Below, one piece after another: positions 12,259 to 22,790 of a stretch of DNA of 64,000 nt. The position numbers and the translations under genes were made by a program. Origin of the DNA: Orychophragmus violaceus (lineage: Eukaryota; Streptophyta; Magnoliopsida; Brassicales; Brassicaceae); NCBI GenBank assembly GCA_030180135.1, contig CM058234.1:27872766-27936765 (forward strand). Reading direction: 5' to 3'. The number at the start of each line of letters is the position of its first letter. Position 1 is the first letter of the stretch. The notes beneath the pieces were generated by a model, which worked only from the letters and a program-made list of their open reading frames with translations, was not told where the DNA came from and ran no database searches.

Positions 12259-12945
12259 TGTTGGGAATGTCCTGAAATCTACTGTACTTGCTCTAAGTGA
12301 AAGTCGTATAGTCGAGATGAGACAATCACATAACACTAGGTAGTCATAACGCTTTGCTAGAAGCCACTTATGATCAATGAGTTGAGAACTCATTGCTAGT
12401 GTTATATGATCCTACAGGGTCACACACCTAAGCAAACTGGGCGTAAAAGACGAGGTTGATCATTAATGTAATGATCCAGTAAATGCATATGTGATATGCA
12501 TTCGATATCAATGTTCTGGGATAGCATCGATCGTTGCAGATAGTGCATCGATCGATGCACTCGCGGATTAATCAGATTAATTCGGTTTAATCATTGGTTA
12601 ATTCCGTTGTAGTTTAAGCCGACATATATAAGATATATGGTCGACCTAAACTCGTCCCAAAAAAACCTAATTCACAGCCACCAGAACACAGATAGAATCC
12701 TCTCTGGAGATTAGATCTCTGTAAGGCACTAGCATCCCTGCGGTCCAGTTTGTGTGCGTGTGGATACCAGTAGAGGCGCAGCACTTGAGGCGCTTCGTGA
12801 TCTCGATTATCTGCAAATACTTCCGCTGCATATTCATCAGGTAATCTCGAGATCTGTTAGATTCAATTACATGAACCTTAGATCCTAGGCTCGGAATTCA
12901 GACTAGGGTTGCTAATCCTGATTAGAACTGCTAGAAATTCCTTCA
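12259..12945 (+). repeat. 3' LTR of Copia element 2
   Basis: One difference from the 5' LTR over 687 bp by direct comparison. Followed by target duplication AAAAC and then the continuing RT codons of element 1. Confidence 0.95.
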
Positions 12946-14178
12946 AAAACCGCCTTCCTGAATGGAATTTTGGAAGAGGATGTGTATATGACACAGCCTG
13001 AGGGTTTTGTAGATCCTCAGAATGCTGAGAAGGTATGCAAGCTTCATAAATCCATTTATGGATTGAAGCAAGCATCACGGAGTTGGAATCTTCGTTTTTA
13101 TAAAGCAGTAAAACAATTTGGTTTTATCAAGAACGAAGAAGAACCATGTGTATACAAGAAGACTAGTAGGAGCGGAATTGCGTTTCTTGTATTGTATGTC
13201 GATGACATACTTATTCTCGGTAATGACGTTCTGTTGCTTCAGTCTGTTAAGACTTGGCTCGGAAGTTGTTTTTCCATGAAAGACATGGGAGAAGCCGCGT
13301 ACATCCTTGGAATCAGAATCTACAGAGATAGAGTGAACAGGCTGATTGGATTGTGCCAGGACACTTATATTGATAAGGTGTTGCACAGATTCAAGATGCA
13401 TGATTCCAAGAAAGGCTTCATACCGATGTCCCATGGCATTAGTCTCAGCAAGAAGCAGTGTCCGACGACACATGCTGAGCGAGAACGCATGAATAGGATT
13501 CCTTATGCTTCTGCAATAGGATCCATCATGTATGCCATGTTCTGCACTCGTCCAGATGTAGCTTACGCGTTAAGCATGACGAGCAGATACCAATCTGATC
13601 CAGGTGAAGATCACTGGACAGCTGTCAAGAATATTCTCAAGTATTTGAGAAATACCAAGGATAAGTTCTTGGTATATGGAGGAAGTGAAGAACTTGTGGT
13701 GAATGGATTCACTGATGCGAGTTTTCAGACGGACAGAGACAATTTCCGATCACAGTCTGGATACGTCTTCTGTCTAAATGGCGGTGCAGTGTGCTGGAAG
13801 AGCTCTAAGCAGAATACCGTAGCTGATTCCACGACGGAAGCTGAATATGTTGCTGCTTCAGAAGCGGCAAAGGAAGCTGTTTGGATCAAAAAGTTCATGA
13901 CTGAACTTGCTGTGGTTCCTAGTATCTTGGAGCCAGTGGCTTTGTTTTGTGACAACAATGGAGCCATTGCTCAGGCGAAAGAACCCAGGTCACACCAGAA
14001 GTCCAAACACATAGAGAGGAGATATCACCTGATTCGTGATATCGTCAATAGAGGTGAAGTGAAGATCAGCCGAGTTCCGACGGACGAGAATGTCGCTGAT
14101 CCTCTGACTAAGCCACTCCCAAGGCCTAAGCATGAGAGTCATACTACTGTTGTAGGCATTAGAGATCTTAAGATGTAA

Positions 14179-15011
14179 TCTTGATTCTAGTGGGAGTTCT
14201 TATGGTTTTATTTTAGTTATATTAAGATGTTCTTGCAAACATACTTTTGGATATGTTTAATGAAATTTGATTTCAGCATTATTTATTGTGATCTAAATAA
14301 TGGTCCCAAAATAAGTTTATGCCATATTATAGGTCATCAAGTTGAGGACTTGGTCATGAAACCCTATAAGTTATAGATGACATAAATTATAATGTGTCCC
14401 TAGTCGAGGTTGTCAAAGTGGGACACTGACAACCGCGAGAGACTAGCTTGTGAGGTGACTGTTGACTAAGTTTCATGGAGTCAGTGATATGAGTATCACA
14501 GTCTGTCACATAGATATATGTTTATGAACATATGATCGGACATGACCCGCAAATGAGAAGTCTCCAGGATAGTTATATTTGTGTCATGAGAGGTTCTCAT
14601 TACGACTATAGAGTATAGTCCTTAGACCTGAGTTCATCATGCTTTCTTGCATGTGAATTGGTACACTTTGACCTTGTCAAACGTCGACCCATAAATGGCG
14701 GCTATAAAGGCATTGCTTAGGTGTATCATGAAGTGTGTATGGAAACATGGATGGAAAAAGATGGGATTTGTCCCTCCTGAATAACGGGAGATAAATATCT
14801 CAGGGCCTATCGAAGATTCAATACGGAGAAAATGTGTGGCCGCACTCAAACGAACTGTAGTTCAGTTGTTTGTCTTGTTCAGTATAGATCAGGAGTTCGA
14901 TAAACATGATATTGGCTCAATAAGGATGACACTAATTCTTGCCTTATGCCAAATCGAGATATAGAGACAAAATGATTATAGGAATTGATGATTCCAGTAC
15001 AAGTGGGAGAT
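14179..15011 (+). other. 3' non-coding region and polypurine tract of Copia element 1
   Basis: About 830 bp without coding sense between the RNase H stop and the 3' LTR. It aligns by eye with 11433-12258 and 40910-41722 of the sister elements, sharing words such as ATGAAACCCTATAAG and CCTTAGACCTGAGTTCAT. It ends in the polypurine tract AAGTGGGAGA directly before the LTR. Confidence 0.8.
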
Positions 15012-15665
15012 TGTTGGGATTGTGTCCTGAAATCACACTCGTACTCACTCCTGATGATAGTTGGTTGTCGAGATCAGACATTTCGTATAATACTGGGTGG
15101 TTGCAATGCTTTGCTATAAGCCTCTTGTAATCTGTAAGTAGTGGACTTACTGCCAGTATTATATGATCCTATAGGGTCACACACCTAAGCAAACTGGAAG
15201 CATAAATATGGGAATGATCATTATGGTAATGATCATGCTGATGTGTATTAGATACACATTGATATTGAGTTTTATAGTGGTGTGTCAATCGACACAGTGA
15301 GTGTGTCGATCGACACAGATCGGGTTTCGAAACTGACGTTTCGATTTCATGACTTAAACGAATTGGAATTAATTCGGATTTCGGTTTAGTCATTCCAGGT
15401 CATATATAAAGGCTTATATGGTCGACCTGGAACCCTAGCCGTTCACTTTTCTGTTGCAGAGAAAGCAGAACCACCTAAACTCAGTGATCCCAAGATCCGG
15501 CACTAGCATCCCGGTTTTCCAGCTTTGTGTGCGTGTGTATCTGGTAGAGGCGAAGCATCTGAGTCGCTGCTGATCTCGATTACCATTCATTCCGCTGCCA
15601 TCCCTGAGGTAAACACGAGATCGATGATTCAATACTATAACCCTAGATCCTAGGCTTTCCCAACA
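15012..15665 (+). repeat. 3' LTR of Copia element 1
   Basis: Same length and ends as the 5' LTR; I count nine single-base differences. One changes a palindrome core (TCGATCGA to TCAATCGA, near 15288). The bases after it (CGTAT) are the target duplication, and Gypsy element A resumes immediately. Confidence 0.95.
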
Positions 15666-15725
15666 CGTATGTTATCAGAGGTCATGTCATCTCGGCTTCA
15701 TCTTAGAGCGTAAAGAAGTTTCTCG

Positions 15726-15743
15726 TCCCCACAGACGGTACCA
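15726..15743 (-). promoter_or_regulatory. Primer binding site of Gypsy element A
   Basis: On the minus strand it reads TGGTACCGTCTGTGGGGA. It resembles the TGGCGCC-GTCTGTGGGGA type of Tat-lineage Gypsy elements, with a one-base change in the 5' part. It sits three bases inside the LTR end at 15746. Confidence 0.6.
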
Positions 15744-15745
15744 AT

Positions 15746-16150
15746 TGTTGTTACGGAAATTCGACCTAGTCAATATTACGGGCTGCGATCTGAATATCCG
15801 AACTACGAGGTGAGAGAATTACTTTAAGTGAGGTTGAAACTGTTCTTTATTGATCTTAAGGCCCAAGCCGAGCTATGAACATTATTGTACGAGATGGGAG
15901 TCCATCAAATGACGTGCTCCCTAAATATTGCTTGAGGTCGGAGCTTTATAGAAGTAGCTCGGCACTCTCGCAAGTTACAATCTCCTCTAAATGAAGAGTG
16001 AAGAGTCCCATTTATAGTGTTTTGATGCTGAGTTCTTCTTGGGTCATTGACTCCTTGTCGGGCTTGTCTTCGTAAGCCGATATGAAGTGTGGTTGATTTA
16101 GCAAGATTTCCAATGGGCTTTGGATGTGTGCTAAACAAATATACAACAAC
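15746..16150 (-). repeat. 5' LTR of Gypsy element A (outer end approximate)
   Basis: From TGTTGTTACGG at 15746 up to about 16150 (ACAACAAC). On the minus strand a CACTATAAAT promoter box lies near 16010-16020. No second copy of this LTR is in the window, so the outer end is only estimated. Confidence 0.5.
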
Positions 16151-16440
16151 TACTTGGATTGTAAGAGATCAAGCACAGCTTGCACCCTATGAGTTTTCTG
16201 CATCGCCTACACCCTCGGAGGATCCTGCACCTTATGAGTTTCACGCACCGTCTACACCCTATGACCTTCCCGCACCGCCTAGACCTTTTGAGGTTGACGA
16301 CCTTCTAGCAGGATATAATTTCTTTTCCCTGCCTATTTGTCCTCTAGTGTTGACAACCTTCCAGTAAGTTACAATTTCTTCCCTCCGCCGATTTTGTCCT
16401 CTGACCTACACCGTATTAGACATGACATGGTTGTATCGTC
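16151..16440 (+). other. Unrecognised proline-rich open stretch
   Basis: An open frame to 16366 with about three imperfect units built on APYEFSASPTPSEDP and APYEFHAPSTPYDLP, then a stop. I do not recognise it. The repeat (APYEF-x-APxTPy) suggests a disordered proline-rich segment of an old gene or transposon. It lies between the LTR of Gypsy element A and the LINE and has no obvious start, so it is probably a fragment. Confidence 0.3.
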
Positions 16441-16861
16441 CTCTGCCGTCAACGATACTCTTTTTTAATATACTTTAGATAAATATTGGTTTTTGGTTGT
16501 TTATTTTTTTATTTTTTATTTTTAGTTTATTTTTATAATTATTTTATTTTTAGATTATATCTCATGTGTGTTTTTCAGTAATATAATATTATTTTTATTT
16601 TTCCCACATATTTGTCGAGAAACTATTAACTATTTTATATGTATATGTTTTTGTTTTTTATTTATTTAAATATTTAAATATTTTAGATTTTGTTTGTGGT
16701 ACATTCGTACTTGATATTACTTTTTTATATGACTTAAATAAATATTGGTTTTTGTTATCTGTACTTGATTCTCATTTTCGAAAAAACATTTTTGTTTGAA
16801 CCATTTTATATATATTTTTTGCCCAATTAATAGGTTCATTATCTTTTATTTGTGCTAAGAA
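16441..16861. other. AT-rich spacer
   Basis: Very T-rich sequence (runs such as TTTTTATTTTTTATTTTTAG) with no ORF, RNA gene or repeat structure that I can support. Confidence 0.6.
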
Positions 16862-17765
16862 ATGTTTTCATTTTTTTCGGTTCTACATCAAAACTTTGTC
16901 TCTCTTTTTTCCGACTCAAGCATGTTTGGAATTTCTTCTCTTCTTCCGGTTCTCTTTGGGTATGTGGTTAAAACACAATGTATTTGGGAGGAAGATATAT
17001 TGGTAACAAACGACACACCTCGTTTCTCCCAGACGGTTAAGAGTATGTTGCATCTAAAAGAGCCTCTGCCAGATTTCCTTCACCTTAGTATTGGAGATGG
17101 TGCTTCAACTTCTTTTTGGTTTGATTATTTGACTGATCTAGGTCCTCTTTTCTATTTTATCGGCCAAACTAGACTCAACAATTTCGCATTCCGCTGTATG
17201 TTTCTATTAGTGTCACCACCAGAGAGGGTCATTGGCATCTGCCTAGGGCGACATCGGATGAAGCTCAGACTGTTCAGATAGCCTGACGGCCATTGAACCT
17301 CCGGCTTTTGATCATGAAATTATTGGTATTTATGGAGAAGGAGAACTTATGCTAGGACTTTTACAGGTATTTTCTCTTCTAAAGGTACGTGGAAGAAAAT
17401 TCGAGATCCCTTTCTTTTGCTTGATTGGTTTGATGTGGTGCAGTTTAAGGAAGAAATTTCAAGATGTTATTTTATCACTTGGTTAGCTATGCTATCGGGT
17501 TGCCTACTCGTGATCAGCTTAGATTATGAGAAATCGCTATCTTGGATGCTTGTGTTCTTTGCTCCGGCCGTATTGAACTATACCTCCATCTTTTCTTCGG
17601 TTGCCCATTTGTTTATGATGATTTCTCGGTTTACTGGTCATTTCTTGAGTTCTGCTCCTACCGACCTTCTCTCCGTTGTATCGCTAGCTCACCATCCACA
17701 TTTAAGTGCTCAAAGACATTTTAGGGTCATCTTTAAGTTGCTGGTTCAAGTTATCATCTATAACA

Positions 17766-18129
17766 TGTTAAGATTCGAACTACTGAACTATCTTTGTATT
17801 GAATGGAATGAATGTATAAGATGAACAAAGGAATCAGAGTTTCATAACAACTCTCTACGATCTCATCACGATCGCTAAGCTCATCTCGCTTACAGAAATT
17901 CTCCGAATCAAAGCATGAATCTAAAAGATGATCTTTATTCACTATTTATACTGTTGACCATCTTTGACTTCTTCTGTTACTCGTGTAACGACTTCAACCG
18001 CCACTCTTGGCCAGCTCAGCCTCTTCTCTGTCCAGCTCAGCATCGAGCTCAACTGTTCTCTCGAGCTGAGTCTTTTGTTCCTGCCTTCTCTGCTTCTTCT
18101 TAGAGTAGTAAGACTGATGTATCTTATCA
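17766..18129 (-). repeat. 3' LTR of the chromovirus
   Basis: Runs TGTTAAG to CTTATCA on the plus strand. It contains the last 45 or so codons of the polyprotein (18129 down to 17994). Confidence 0.95.
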
Positions 18130-21100
18130 ATACTCCCTCCTTTAAAAATAAGCTTGTCCTCAAGCTTATGATTAGGGAATTGTTTAGTAAATTCTTTTGA
18201 CGATACCCAAGTATCATCATGAGCCTCATGATCCTTCCACCGTATCAACCATTCTCGGCATCCTGTATCAGTGAATCGTGAAGCCAAAATCTCTTCAGGC
18301 AGTAACTCCATATCCACCATATCACGACTCACGGGTGGAACTTGCTCCACATAATGTCTCTGTCCTATTACTCGTTTCAACTGAGAGACGTGAAATACAG
18401 GATGAATCTTCGATTCTACTGGTAAATACAAGCGATATGCTGCTCGGCCTATCCTTTCCATCACCTCATATGGTCCAAAGTATTTGGCCGAGAGTTTTTG
18501 ACAGAATCTTTTCACCACTGTTTGCTGTCGATATGGCTTGAGCTTTAAAAATACCCAATCTCCAACTTCAAACTCCACATCTCTTCTTCGTTTATCAGCA
18601 CTAACCTTCATCAGATGTTGTGCTCTTTCTAACTGCATTTTTACAGACTCCAATACATCATCCCTTTCTTTCAACAAGACCTCCAAATCATGATTATTTG
18701 TTGACCCTTTCTCAAACCTCACAATTGTTGGTGGAGCCCTGCCATAAACCACAGTGAAAGGAGATGTCTTCAAGGATGTATGATAGCTTGTATTATACCA
18801 TAGTTCCGCCCAAGGAAGGAACTTGTGCCAAGTCTTCGGATGACCAGAAGCAAAACAGCGAAGATATGTTTCAAGACATCGGTTTAAAACTTCCGTTTGG
18901 CCATCCGTTTGAGGATGGTAAGCAGTGCTGTACTTGAGCTTTGTACCAGCCAACTTAAACAGCTCCTTCCAAAACACACTCTGAAAGATAGTATCACGGT
19001 CTGATACTATTGAGTTGGGAAACCCGTGCAGCCTAATAATCTCCTTTGTAAACTGTGCTGCTACATCAACTGCAGTAAAAGGATGTCTTAAACTTATGAA
19101 GTGACTGCATTTACTCAACCTGTCAACCACCACCATAATCACATTGTAACCTTGAGAAGTTGGCAATCCTTCAATAAAATCCATTGTCAAATCTTCCCAA
19201 ATTCTCTGAGGAATGGGTAATGGTTCCAATAGCCCCGCTGGAGATAGGGTTGAGTACTTGTGTTTCTGACAGACATCACATTCAGCAACATAAGTTCTCA
19301 CCATTTTCTGTAATCCTTCCCAATGAAATGTACTCTGGATCCTTTTGGTTGTCTTAAGTACGCCTGAATGTCCTCCCATCTTTGAATCATGATACTCATG
19401 AAGAATCACAGGAATGTAAGCTGACGTTTTAGGTATCACTAACCGCCTCTTATACCACAACTTCCCATCTAACAACTGATAATCCTCATTCACTAACTCT
19501 CCTTTCTTAATCTGCTCCATCATCTCTTGAATGGATTTATCCCCTGTTATCTCCTTATACAGATCTTGAAGCTGTAGAACTGTTGGAATAGTCAAAGATA
19601 ACAATGTGGACATAATAGTGGTGTTCTGATTAGTCTCACATCTAGACAAACCATCAGCAGCCTTATTCTCGTTCCCTGGTTTGTACAGTATCTCAAACTT
19701 GTATCCCAACAGTCGTGTGAGCCACTTATGATACTCCATACTTACTTCCTTCTGTTCCAACAAAAATTTCAGACTTCTCTGATCTGTATGAACCACAAAA
19801 CTTCTTCCAAGTAGATAATGTTTCCACTTTTGAACTGCCATCACTATTGCCATCAGTTCTCTTTCATAAGTGGGTTTCATCTGCTCCCTTGTTGTTAAAC
19901 CATGGCTAAAATAAGCAATGGGTCTGTTATCCTGCATAAGTACTGCTCCCAACCCAAACCCAGATGCATCAGACTCTATGATGAATGTTTTTTCAAAGTC
20001 TGGGAGAGCCAATACTGGTGCTGATATCATCGCAAGTTTCAAGCTATCAAATGCCTTCTGTGCTTCTGAAGACCATATGAAACTGTCCTTCTTCAACAAA
20101 TCAGTCAGTGGTCTTGCGATGCTTCCATAATGTCGTACAAACCTCCTGTAATAGCCTGTCAAACCCAAGAACCCTCTTAGTTGTTTAATTGTTTTTGGAC
20201 TTGGCCATTGCCTCATAGCTTCTGTTTTTGCTGCATCCGTAGCCACGCCTTCTCTAGAGATAATATGACCCAAATATTCCACCTGCTCCTGACCAAACAA
20301 GCATTTCTTTTGATTTGCAAATAGTTTCTGCTCCTCAAACACTGTCATCACTGCTCTCAAATGCTCCACATGTTCAGCAACACTTCTACTGAAGACCAAC
20401 ACATCATCAAAGAAGACAAGTACAAAGTCTCTTAAGTATTTTCTGAATATAGAGTTCATGAGAGCTTGGAAGGTGGCTGGAGCATTTGTTAAGCCAAAAG
20501 GCATAACAAGAAATTCATAGTGACCTTCCAACGTTCTGAATGCTGTCTTCTCAATATCTGATTCTTTCATCCTGATTTGATGATAACCTGATCTGAGATC
20601 AAGTTTCGAGAATATTGTAGCTCCATTCAGCTCATCTAGGAGTTGGTCAATAACTGGAATGGGGAATCTATCAGGTACCGTTGCTCTATTAAGTGCCCTG
20701 TAGTCAATGCAAAATCTCCATGAAGAATCCTTTTTCCTGACCAGAAGTACAGGACTTGAAAAAGGGCTTGAACTCGGTCTAATGATACCCGATTTCAGCA
20801 TGTCTGTTACCATCTGTTCCATAACAATCTTACTGGCGTGAGGGTAACGGTAAGGTCTCACTGAGATAGCTGAGACTCCAGGCAAGAGATTGATAGCATG
20901 GTCTTTTTCACGGAATGGAGGTAGACCAGTTGGAACTTCAAAGACTGTTGAGAATTGTTCCAACAATGCTATAATCTCCTGAGGTACTCTAGGGCTTGTG
21001 GTAGATGTATCCATACTACTCATGACAAGTGCTTCGTCTTCCTTCTCATTCATAGTATTTGTGGATAACCAGGATCTTCTGGTCAGCTTAGGAAAGTGAA

Positions 21101-22790
21101 GTGCAGGATCACCAAATAATGTGATTGTTTTGTCTTGATATTTGAAAGACATCTCTTGTTTTTTCCAATCCACTTCACACTTTCCTAAAGTCTCTAACCA
21201 TTGGATTCCCAATATAACATCTACCATGCCTAGTTCTAACGAGATGAAGTCTGATGTGAAGTTAGCCTCCGACAATTGGAAGTGTACATCACGGCAAGTG
21301 CCTATGCCTTTGACTGTAACTCCATTGCCTAACAACACATCCAAGCTACTGTCTGCAGAAAGTTTCAAATGTAGCTTGTGCACAAATTCTGGTGATATAA
21401 AATTGTGCGATGCTCCGCTATCAAGCATGACAATCACCTCGTTCTTCCCTATTTTACCGTGGAGTTTGGTAGTTTTAGGGGAATGGATACCAAGAAAGGA
21501 ATTCAGGGACAACACCATCAGCTCTTGAACCGCTAATGTTCTGTCCTCCTGTATGTCAGTGTCTTCAACGTCCAGCAGTTCCATGTCATAACCATTTATA
21601 ACTGTTAATATCTTCAGCTCTTGTTTAGGACATTCTGCTGCATGTGCTCTTGACCAATTTGCACCACACTTGAAACATAAACCTTCTTTGCGCATAGCAT
21701 CCAATTGTAAGTCAGAATATCTTTGTCTTGGACGCAAATCATTCTGTTGATTCCCTGCCTCTTTTTTCCCAGATGTTTCTGTTGTTTGTTGCTGTGTTTT
21801 TTGCTGATTATGCCACCCATTACTCTGAAACCGTGTGTCTCTGTTCATTCCTGGTCTGACAGACACATAATTTGTGGATGGCTTAGCTGTGTTGTTCTGC
21901 TTTGTACTCTTTGTCTCAGTCTTAGCCACATCGCCCACGACCTTGCAAAATGTACTAGTCTCCATTCGTAACACTGCTCCAATATGTGCTCTTAACCCCA
22001 CAGGTTCTTTGAGTCTGATCACTTCTTTCATTTCCTGATCTAACCCATTGTAAAATATCTTGATCAAATGTCTATCTCCCAATCCTGTGACCAGTGACGA
22101 GAGCTCTTCAAACTCAGAAACATACTCACTAACCGGACCATTCTGCTTGATGGCAAACAGTCTACTAGCTGGTTCATCCTCAATAGAATCAGCAAATCTG
22201 GATAAGAGCTTTTCTTTGAACTCATTCCAATCACTGAACCCATGCCGATTCATTTCCCAATTAAACCATTTCCGAACTCTGCCTTGCAATGTCAACGCAA
22301 CTAAATCCAGCTTCTCCTCATCCATATAACGGCCAACCAGAAAGAAGTGTTCAACATTTGTTAACCAATCATACGGTTGTTTCCCATCGAAAACTGGCAT
22401 TTCAATCTTCTTTAACATGCTTTCCCTAGTCGCAACATTCACATTTCCAGATCGATAACCTAGCGGTCTTTCATCCCGATATTGTTCCCAATTAGGATTC
22501 CGTACCTGATACTGGACCTGAGATGTTTCCGGTCTGTCAATCGCTTTCAATTTGTTATCGCTTTGCCTCGGTGTTAACTTCTCGATCATCGTCATCATCG
22601 CGTTCAACTTCTCGTCCATCGCCGAAATGCGATTCTCCGTCTGCGTCTTCGATTCACACAATCGCTTTAATCCGCCGTGAAGAACTTCCACTCTCTCCTT
22701 TAAATCCGCCGGAGACTCGTCGATTGTCTGGTTGAATCGTGCACTCGCCGGAGAACTATCGTTACTCATCGCCGCGTTAAAATCCGCCAT
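17994..22790 (-). CDS. Chromovirus gag-pol polyprotein with C-terminal chromodomain
   Basis: Single frame from ATG 22790 (MADFNAAMSNDSS) to TGA 17994-17996, about 1598 residues. The frame stays open 6 bases further upstream, but there the codon is GTG. Domains in order: gag coiled and retrotrans_gag region (residues 30-290); zinc knuckle CFKCGANWSRAHAAEC (about 374-390); protease with LDSGASHNF (about 457); RT (about 630-800) whose catalytic motif reads FFDDVLVFS; RNase H (IIESDASGFGLGAV, about 900-1010); integrase with HHCC finger and D,D,E residues in MDFIEG, SDRD and TDGQTEVLNR; chromodomain with WLIRWKDHEAHDDTWV. The last ~100 codons cross the polypurine tract and run into the 3' LTR. Chromodomains are known to steer chromoviruses to histone-marked chromatin. 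Confidence 0.95.
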   Translation of the reverse strand: MADFNAAMSNDSSPASARFNQTIDESPADLKERVEVLHGGLKRLCESKTQTENRISAMDEKLNAMMTMIEKLTPRQSDNKLKAIDRPETSQVQYQVRNPNWEQYRDERPLGYRSGNVNVATRESMLKKIEMPVFDGKQPYDWLTNVEHFFLVGRYMDEEKLDLVALTLQGRVRKWFNWEMNRHGFSDWNEFKEKLLSRFADSIEDEPASRLFAIKQNGPVSEYVSEFEELSSLVTGLGDRHLIKIFYNGLDQEMKEVIRLKEPVGLRAHIGAVLRMETSTFCKVVGDVAKTETKSTKQNNTAKPSTNYVSVRPGMNRDTRFQSNGWHNQQKTQQQTTETSGKKEAGNQQNDLRPRQRYSDLQLDAMRKEGLCFKCGANWSRAHAAECPKQELKILTVINGYDMELLDVEDTDIQEDRTLAVQELMVLSLNSFLGIHSPKTTKLHGKIGKNEVIVMLDSGASHNFISPEFVHKLHLKLSADSSLDVLLGNGVTVKGIGTCRDVHFQLSEANFTSDFISLELGMVDVILGIQWLETLGKCEVDWKKQEMSFKYQDKTITLFGDPALHFPKLTRRSWLSTNTMNEKEDEALVMSSMDTSTTSPRVPQEIIALLEQFSTVFEVPTGLPPFREKDHAINLLPGVSAISVRPYRYPHASKIVMEQMVTDMLKSGIIRPSSSPFSSPVLLVRKKDSSWRFCIDYRALNRATVPDRFPIPVIDQLLDELNGATIFSKLDLRSGYHQIRMKESDIEKTAFRTLEGHYEFLVMPFGLTNAPATFQALMNSIFRKYLRDFVLVFFDDVLVFSRSVAEHVEHLRAVMTVFEEQKLFANQKKCLFGQEQVEYLGHIISREGVATDAAKTEAMRQWPSPKTIKQLRGFLGLTGYYRRFVRHYGSIARPLTDLLKKDSFIWSSEAQKAFDSLKLAMISAPVLALPDFEKTFIIESDASGFGLGAVLMQDNRPIAYFSHGLTTREQMKPTYERELMAIVMAVQKWKHYLLGRSFVVHTDQRSLKFLLEQKEVSMEYHKWLTRLLGYKFEILYKPGNENKAADGLSRCETNQNTTIMSTLLSLTIPTVLQLQDLYKEITGDKSIQEMMEQIKKGELVNEDYQLLDGKLWYKRRLVIPKTSAYIPVILHEYHDSKMGGHSGVLKTTKRIQSTFHWEGLQKMVRTYVAECDVCQKHKYSTLSPAGLLEPLPIPQRIWEDLTMDFIEGLPTSQGYNVIMVVVDRLSKCSHFISLRHPFTAVDVAAQFTKEIIRLHGFPNSIVSDRDTIFQSVFWKELFKLAGTKLKYSTAYHPQTDGQTEVLNRCLETYLRCFASGHPKTWHKFLPWAELWYNTSYHTSLKTSPFTVVYGRAPPTIVRFEKGSTNNHDLEVLLKERDDVLESVKMQLERAQHLMKVSADKRRRDVEFEVGDWVFLKLKPYRQQTVVKRFCQKLSAKYFGPYEVMERIGRAAYRLYLPVESKIHPVFHVSQLKRVIGQRHYVEQVPPVSRDMVDMELLPEEILASRFTDTGCREWLIRWKDHEAHDDTWVSSKEFTKQFPNHKLEDKLIFKGGSIDKIHQSYYSKKKQRRQEQKTQLERTVELDAELDREEAELAKSGG
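18130..18143 (-). promoter_or_regulatory. Polypurine tract of the chromovirus, inside the coding frame
   Basis: On the minus strand AAAGGAGGGAGTAT directly abuts the 3' LTR. The same bases encode K-G-G-S of the polyprotein (LIFKGGSIDK), so plus-strand priming and coding share sequence. Confidence 0.85.

Larger units (their letters stand above)
5708..12945 (+). mobile_element. Ty1/Copia element 2, young, nested in the RT of element 1
   Basis: Complete 7238-bp element with LTRs 5708-6394 and 12259-12945 and a perfect 5-bp target duplication AAAAC (5703-5707 and 12946-12950). The two 687-bp LTRs differ at one position that I could find (A at 6071, C in the matching place near 12622). The insertion is therefore recent, on the order of 0.1 My. 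It is the same family as element 1 but a different LTR subfamily. It sits in the RT of element 1 in the same orientation. Gag-pol carries two 1-base deletions and one stop. Confidence 0.96.
2971..14178 (+). pseudogene. Copia gag-pol polyprotein gene of element 1, broken and interrupted
   Basis: Gag begins at ATG 2971 with MSFPTHINTFSLRSVLEKDK and has the UBN2-type Copia gag fold. The frame shifts near 3686-3692; in the shifted frame a CX2CX4HX4C zinc knuckle lies at 3729-3770. Then come protease (WVLDTGCGAH), GAG-pre-integrase (LWHCRLGHINEKR), and the integrase core with its conserved GTPQWNGVSERRN end. A TGA stop at about 4782-4784 follows, most simply from a CGA arginine codon by deamination. 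RT starts normally and is cut at 5707 by element 2. It resumes at 12951 in phase, with RT (YVDDILILGND near 13195) and RNase H to the stop at 14176-14178. At least three lesions, so no functional product. Confidence 0.93.
1118..15665 (+). mobile_element. Ty1/Copia element 1, complete but split by Copia element 2
   Basis: Full element with LTRs 1118-1771 and 15012-15665, both 654 bp, with perfect 8-bp inverted ends TGTTGGGA / TCCCAACA. A tRNA-iMet-type primer site follows the 5' LTR, gag-pol is in Copia order (protease, integrase, RT, RNase H), and a polypurine tract precedes the 3' LTR. I count 9 differences between the LTRs (about 1.4%), roughly 1 My. Without the nested 7238-bp element 2 and its target duplication it would be about 7.3 kb. 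The target duplication is CGTCT / CGTAT with one mismatch. The coding region has a frameshift, an internal stop and the insertion, so it is not autonomous. Confidence 0.95.
361..16150 (-). mobile_element. Tat-like Ty3/Gypsy element A, 5' part only, split by Copia element 1
   Basis: Read on the minus strand the order is LTR (about 16150-15746), primer site (15743-15726), leader, and then, after the Copia insertion at 1118-15665, the rest of the leader and a gag fragment down to about 361. The two sides join across the Copia target site (CGTCT at 1113-1117, CGTAT at 15666-15670, one mismatch). The gag resembles that of the larger Tat-like element at 45001-45633. Protease, RT, RNase H, integrase and the 3' LTR are absent, so this is a truncated copy. 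The LTR outer end is uncertain by some tens of bases. Confidence 0.6.

Noticed and set aside
12058..12393. 111-codon minus-strand ORF across the 3' end of Copia element 2
   Set aside because: It spans non-coding 3' sequence and the LTR, and is not conserved in the sister elements.
21142..21528. 128-codon plus-strand ORF inside the chromovirus
   Set aside because: It is the shadow of the open gag-pol frame on the other strand and has no recognisable domain.
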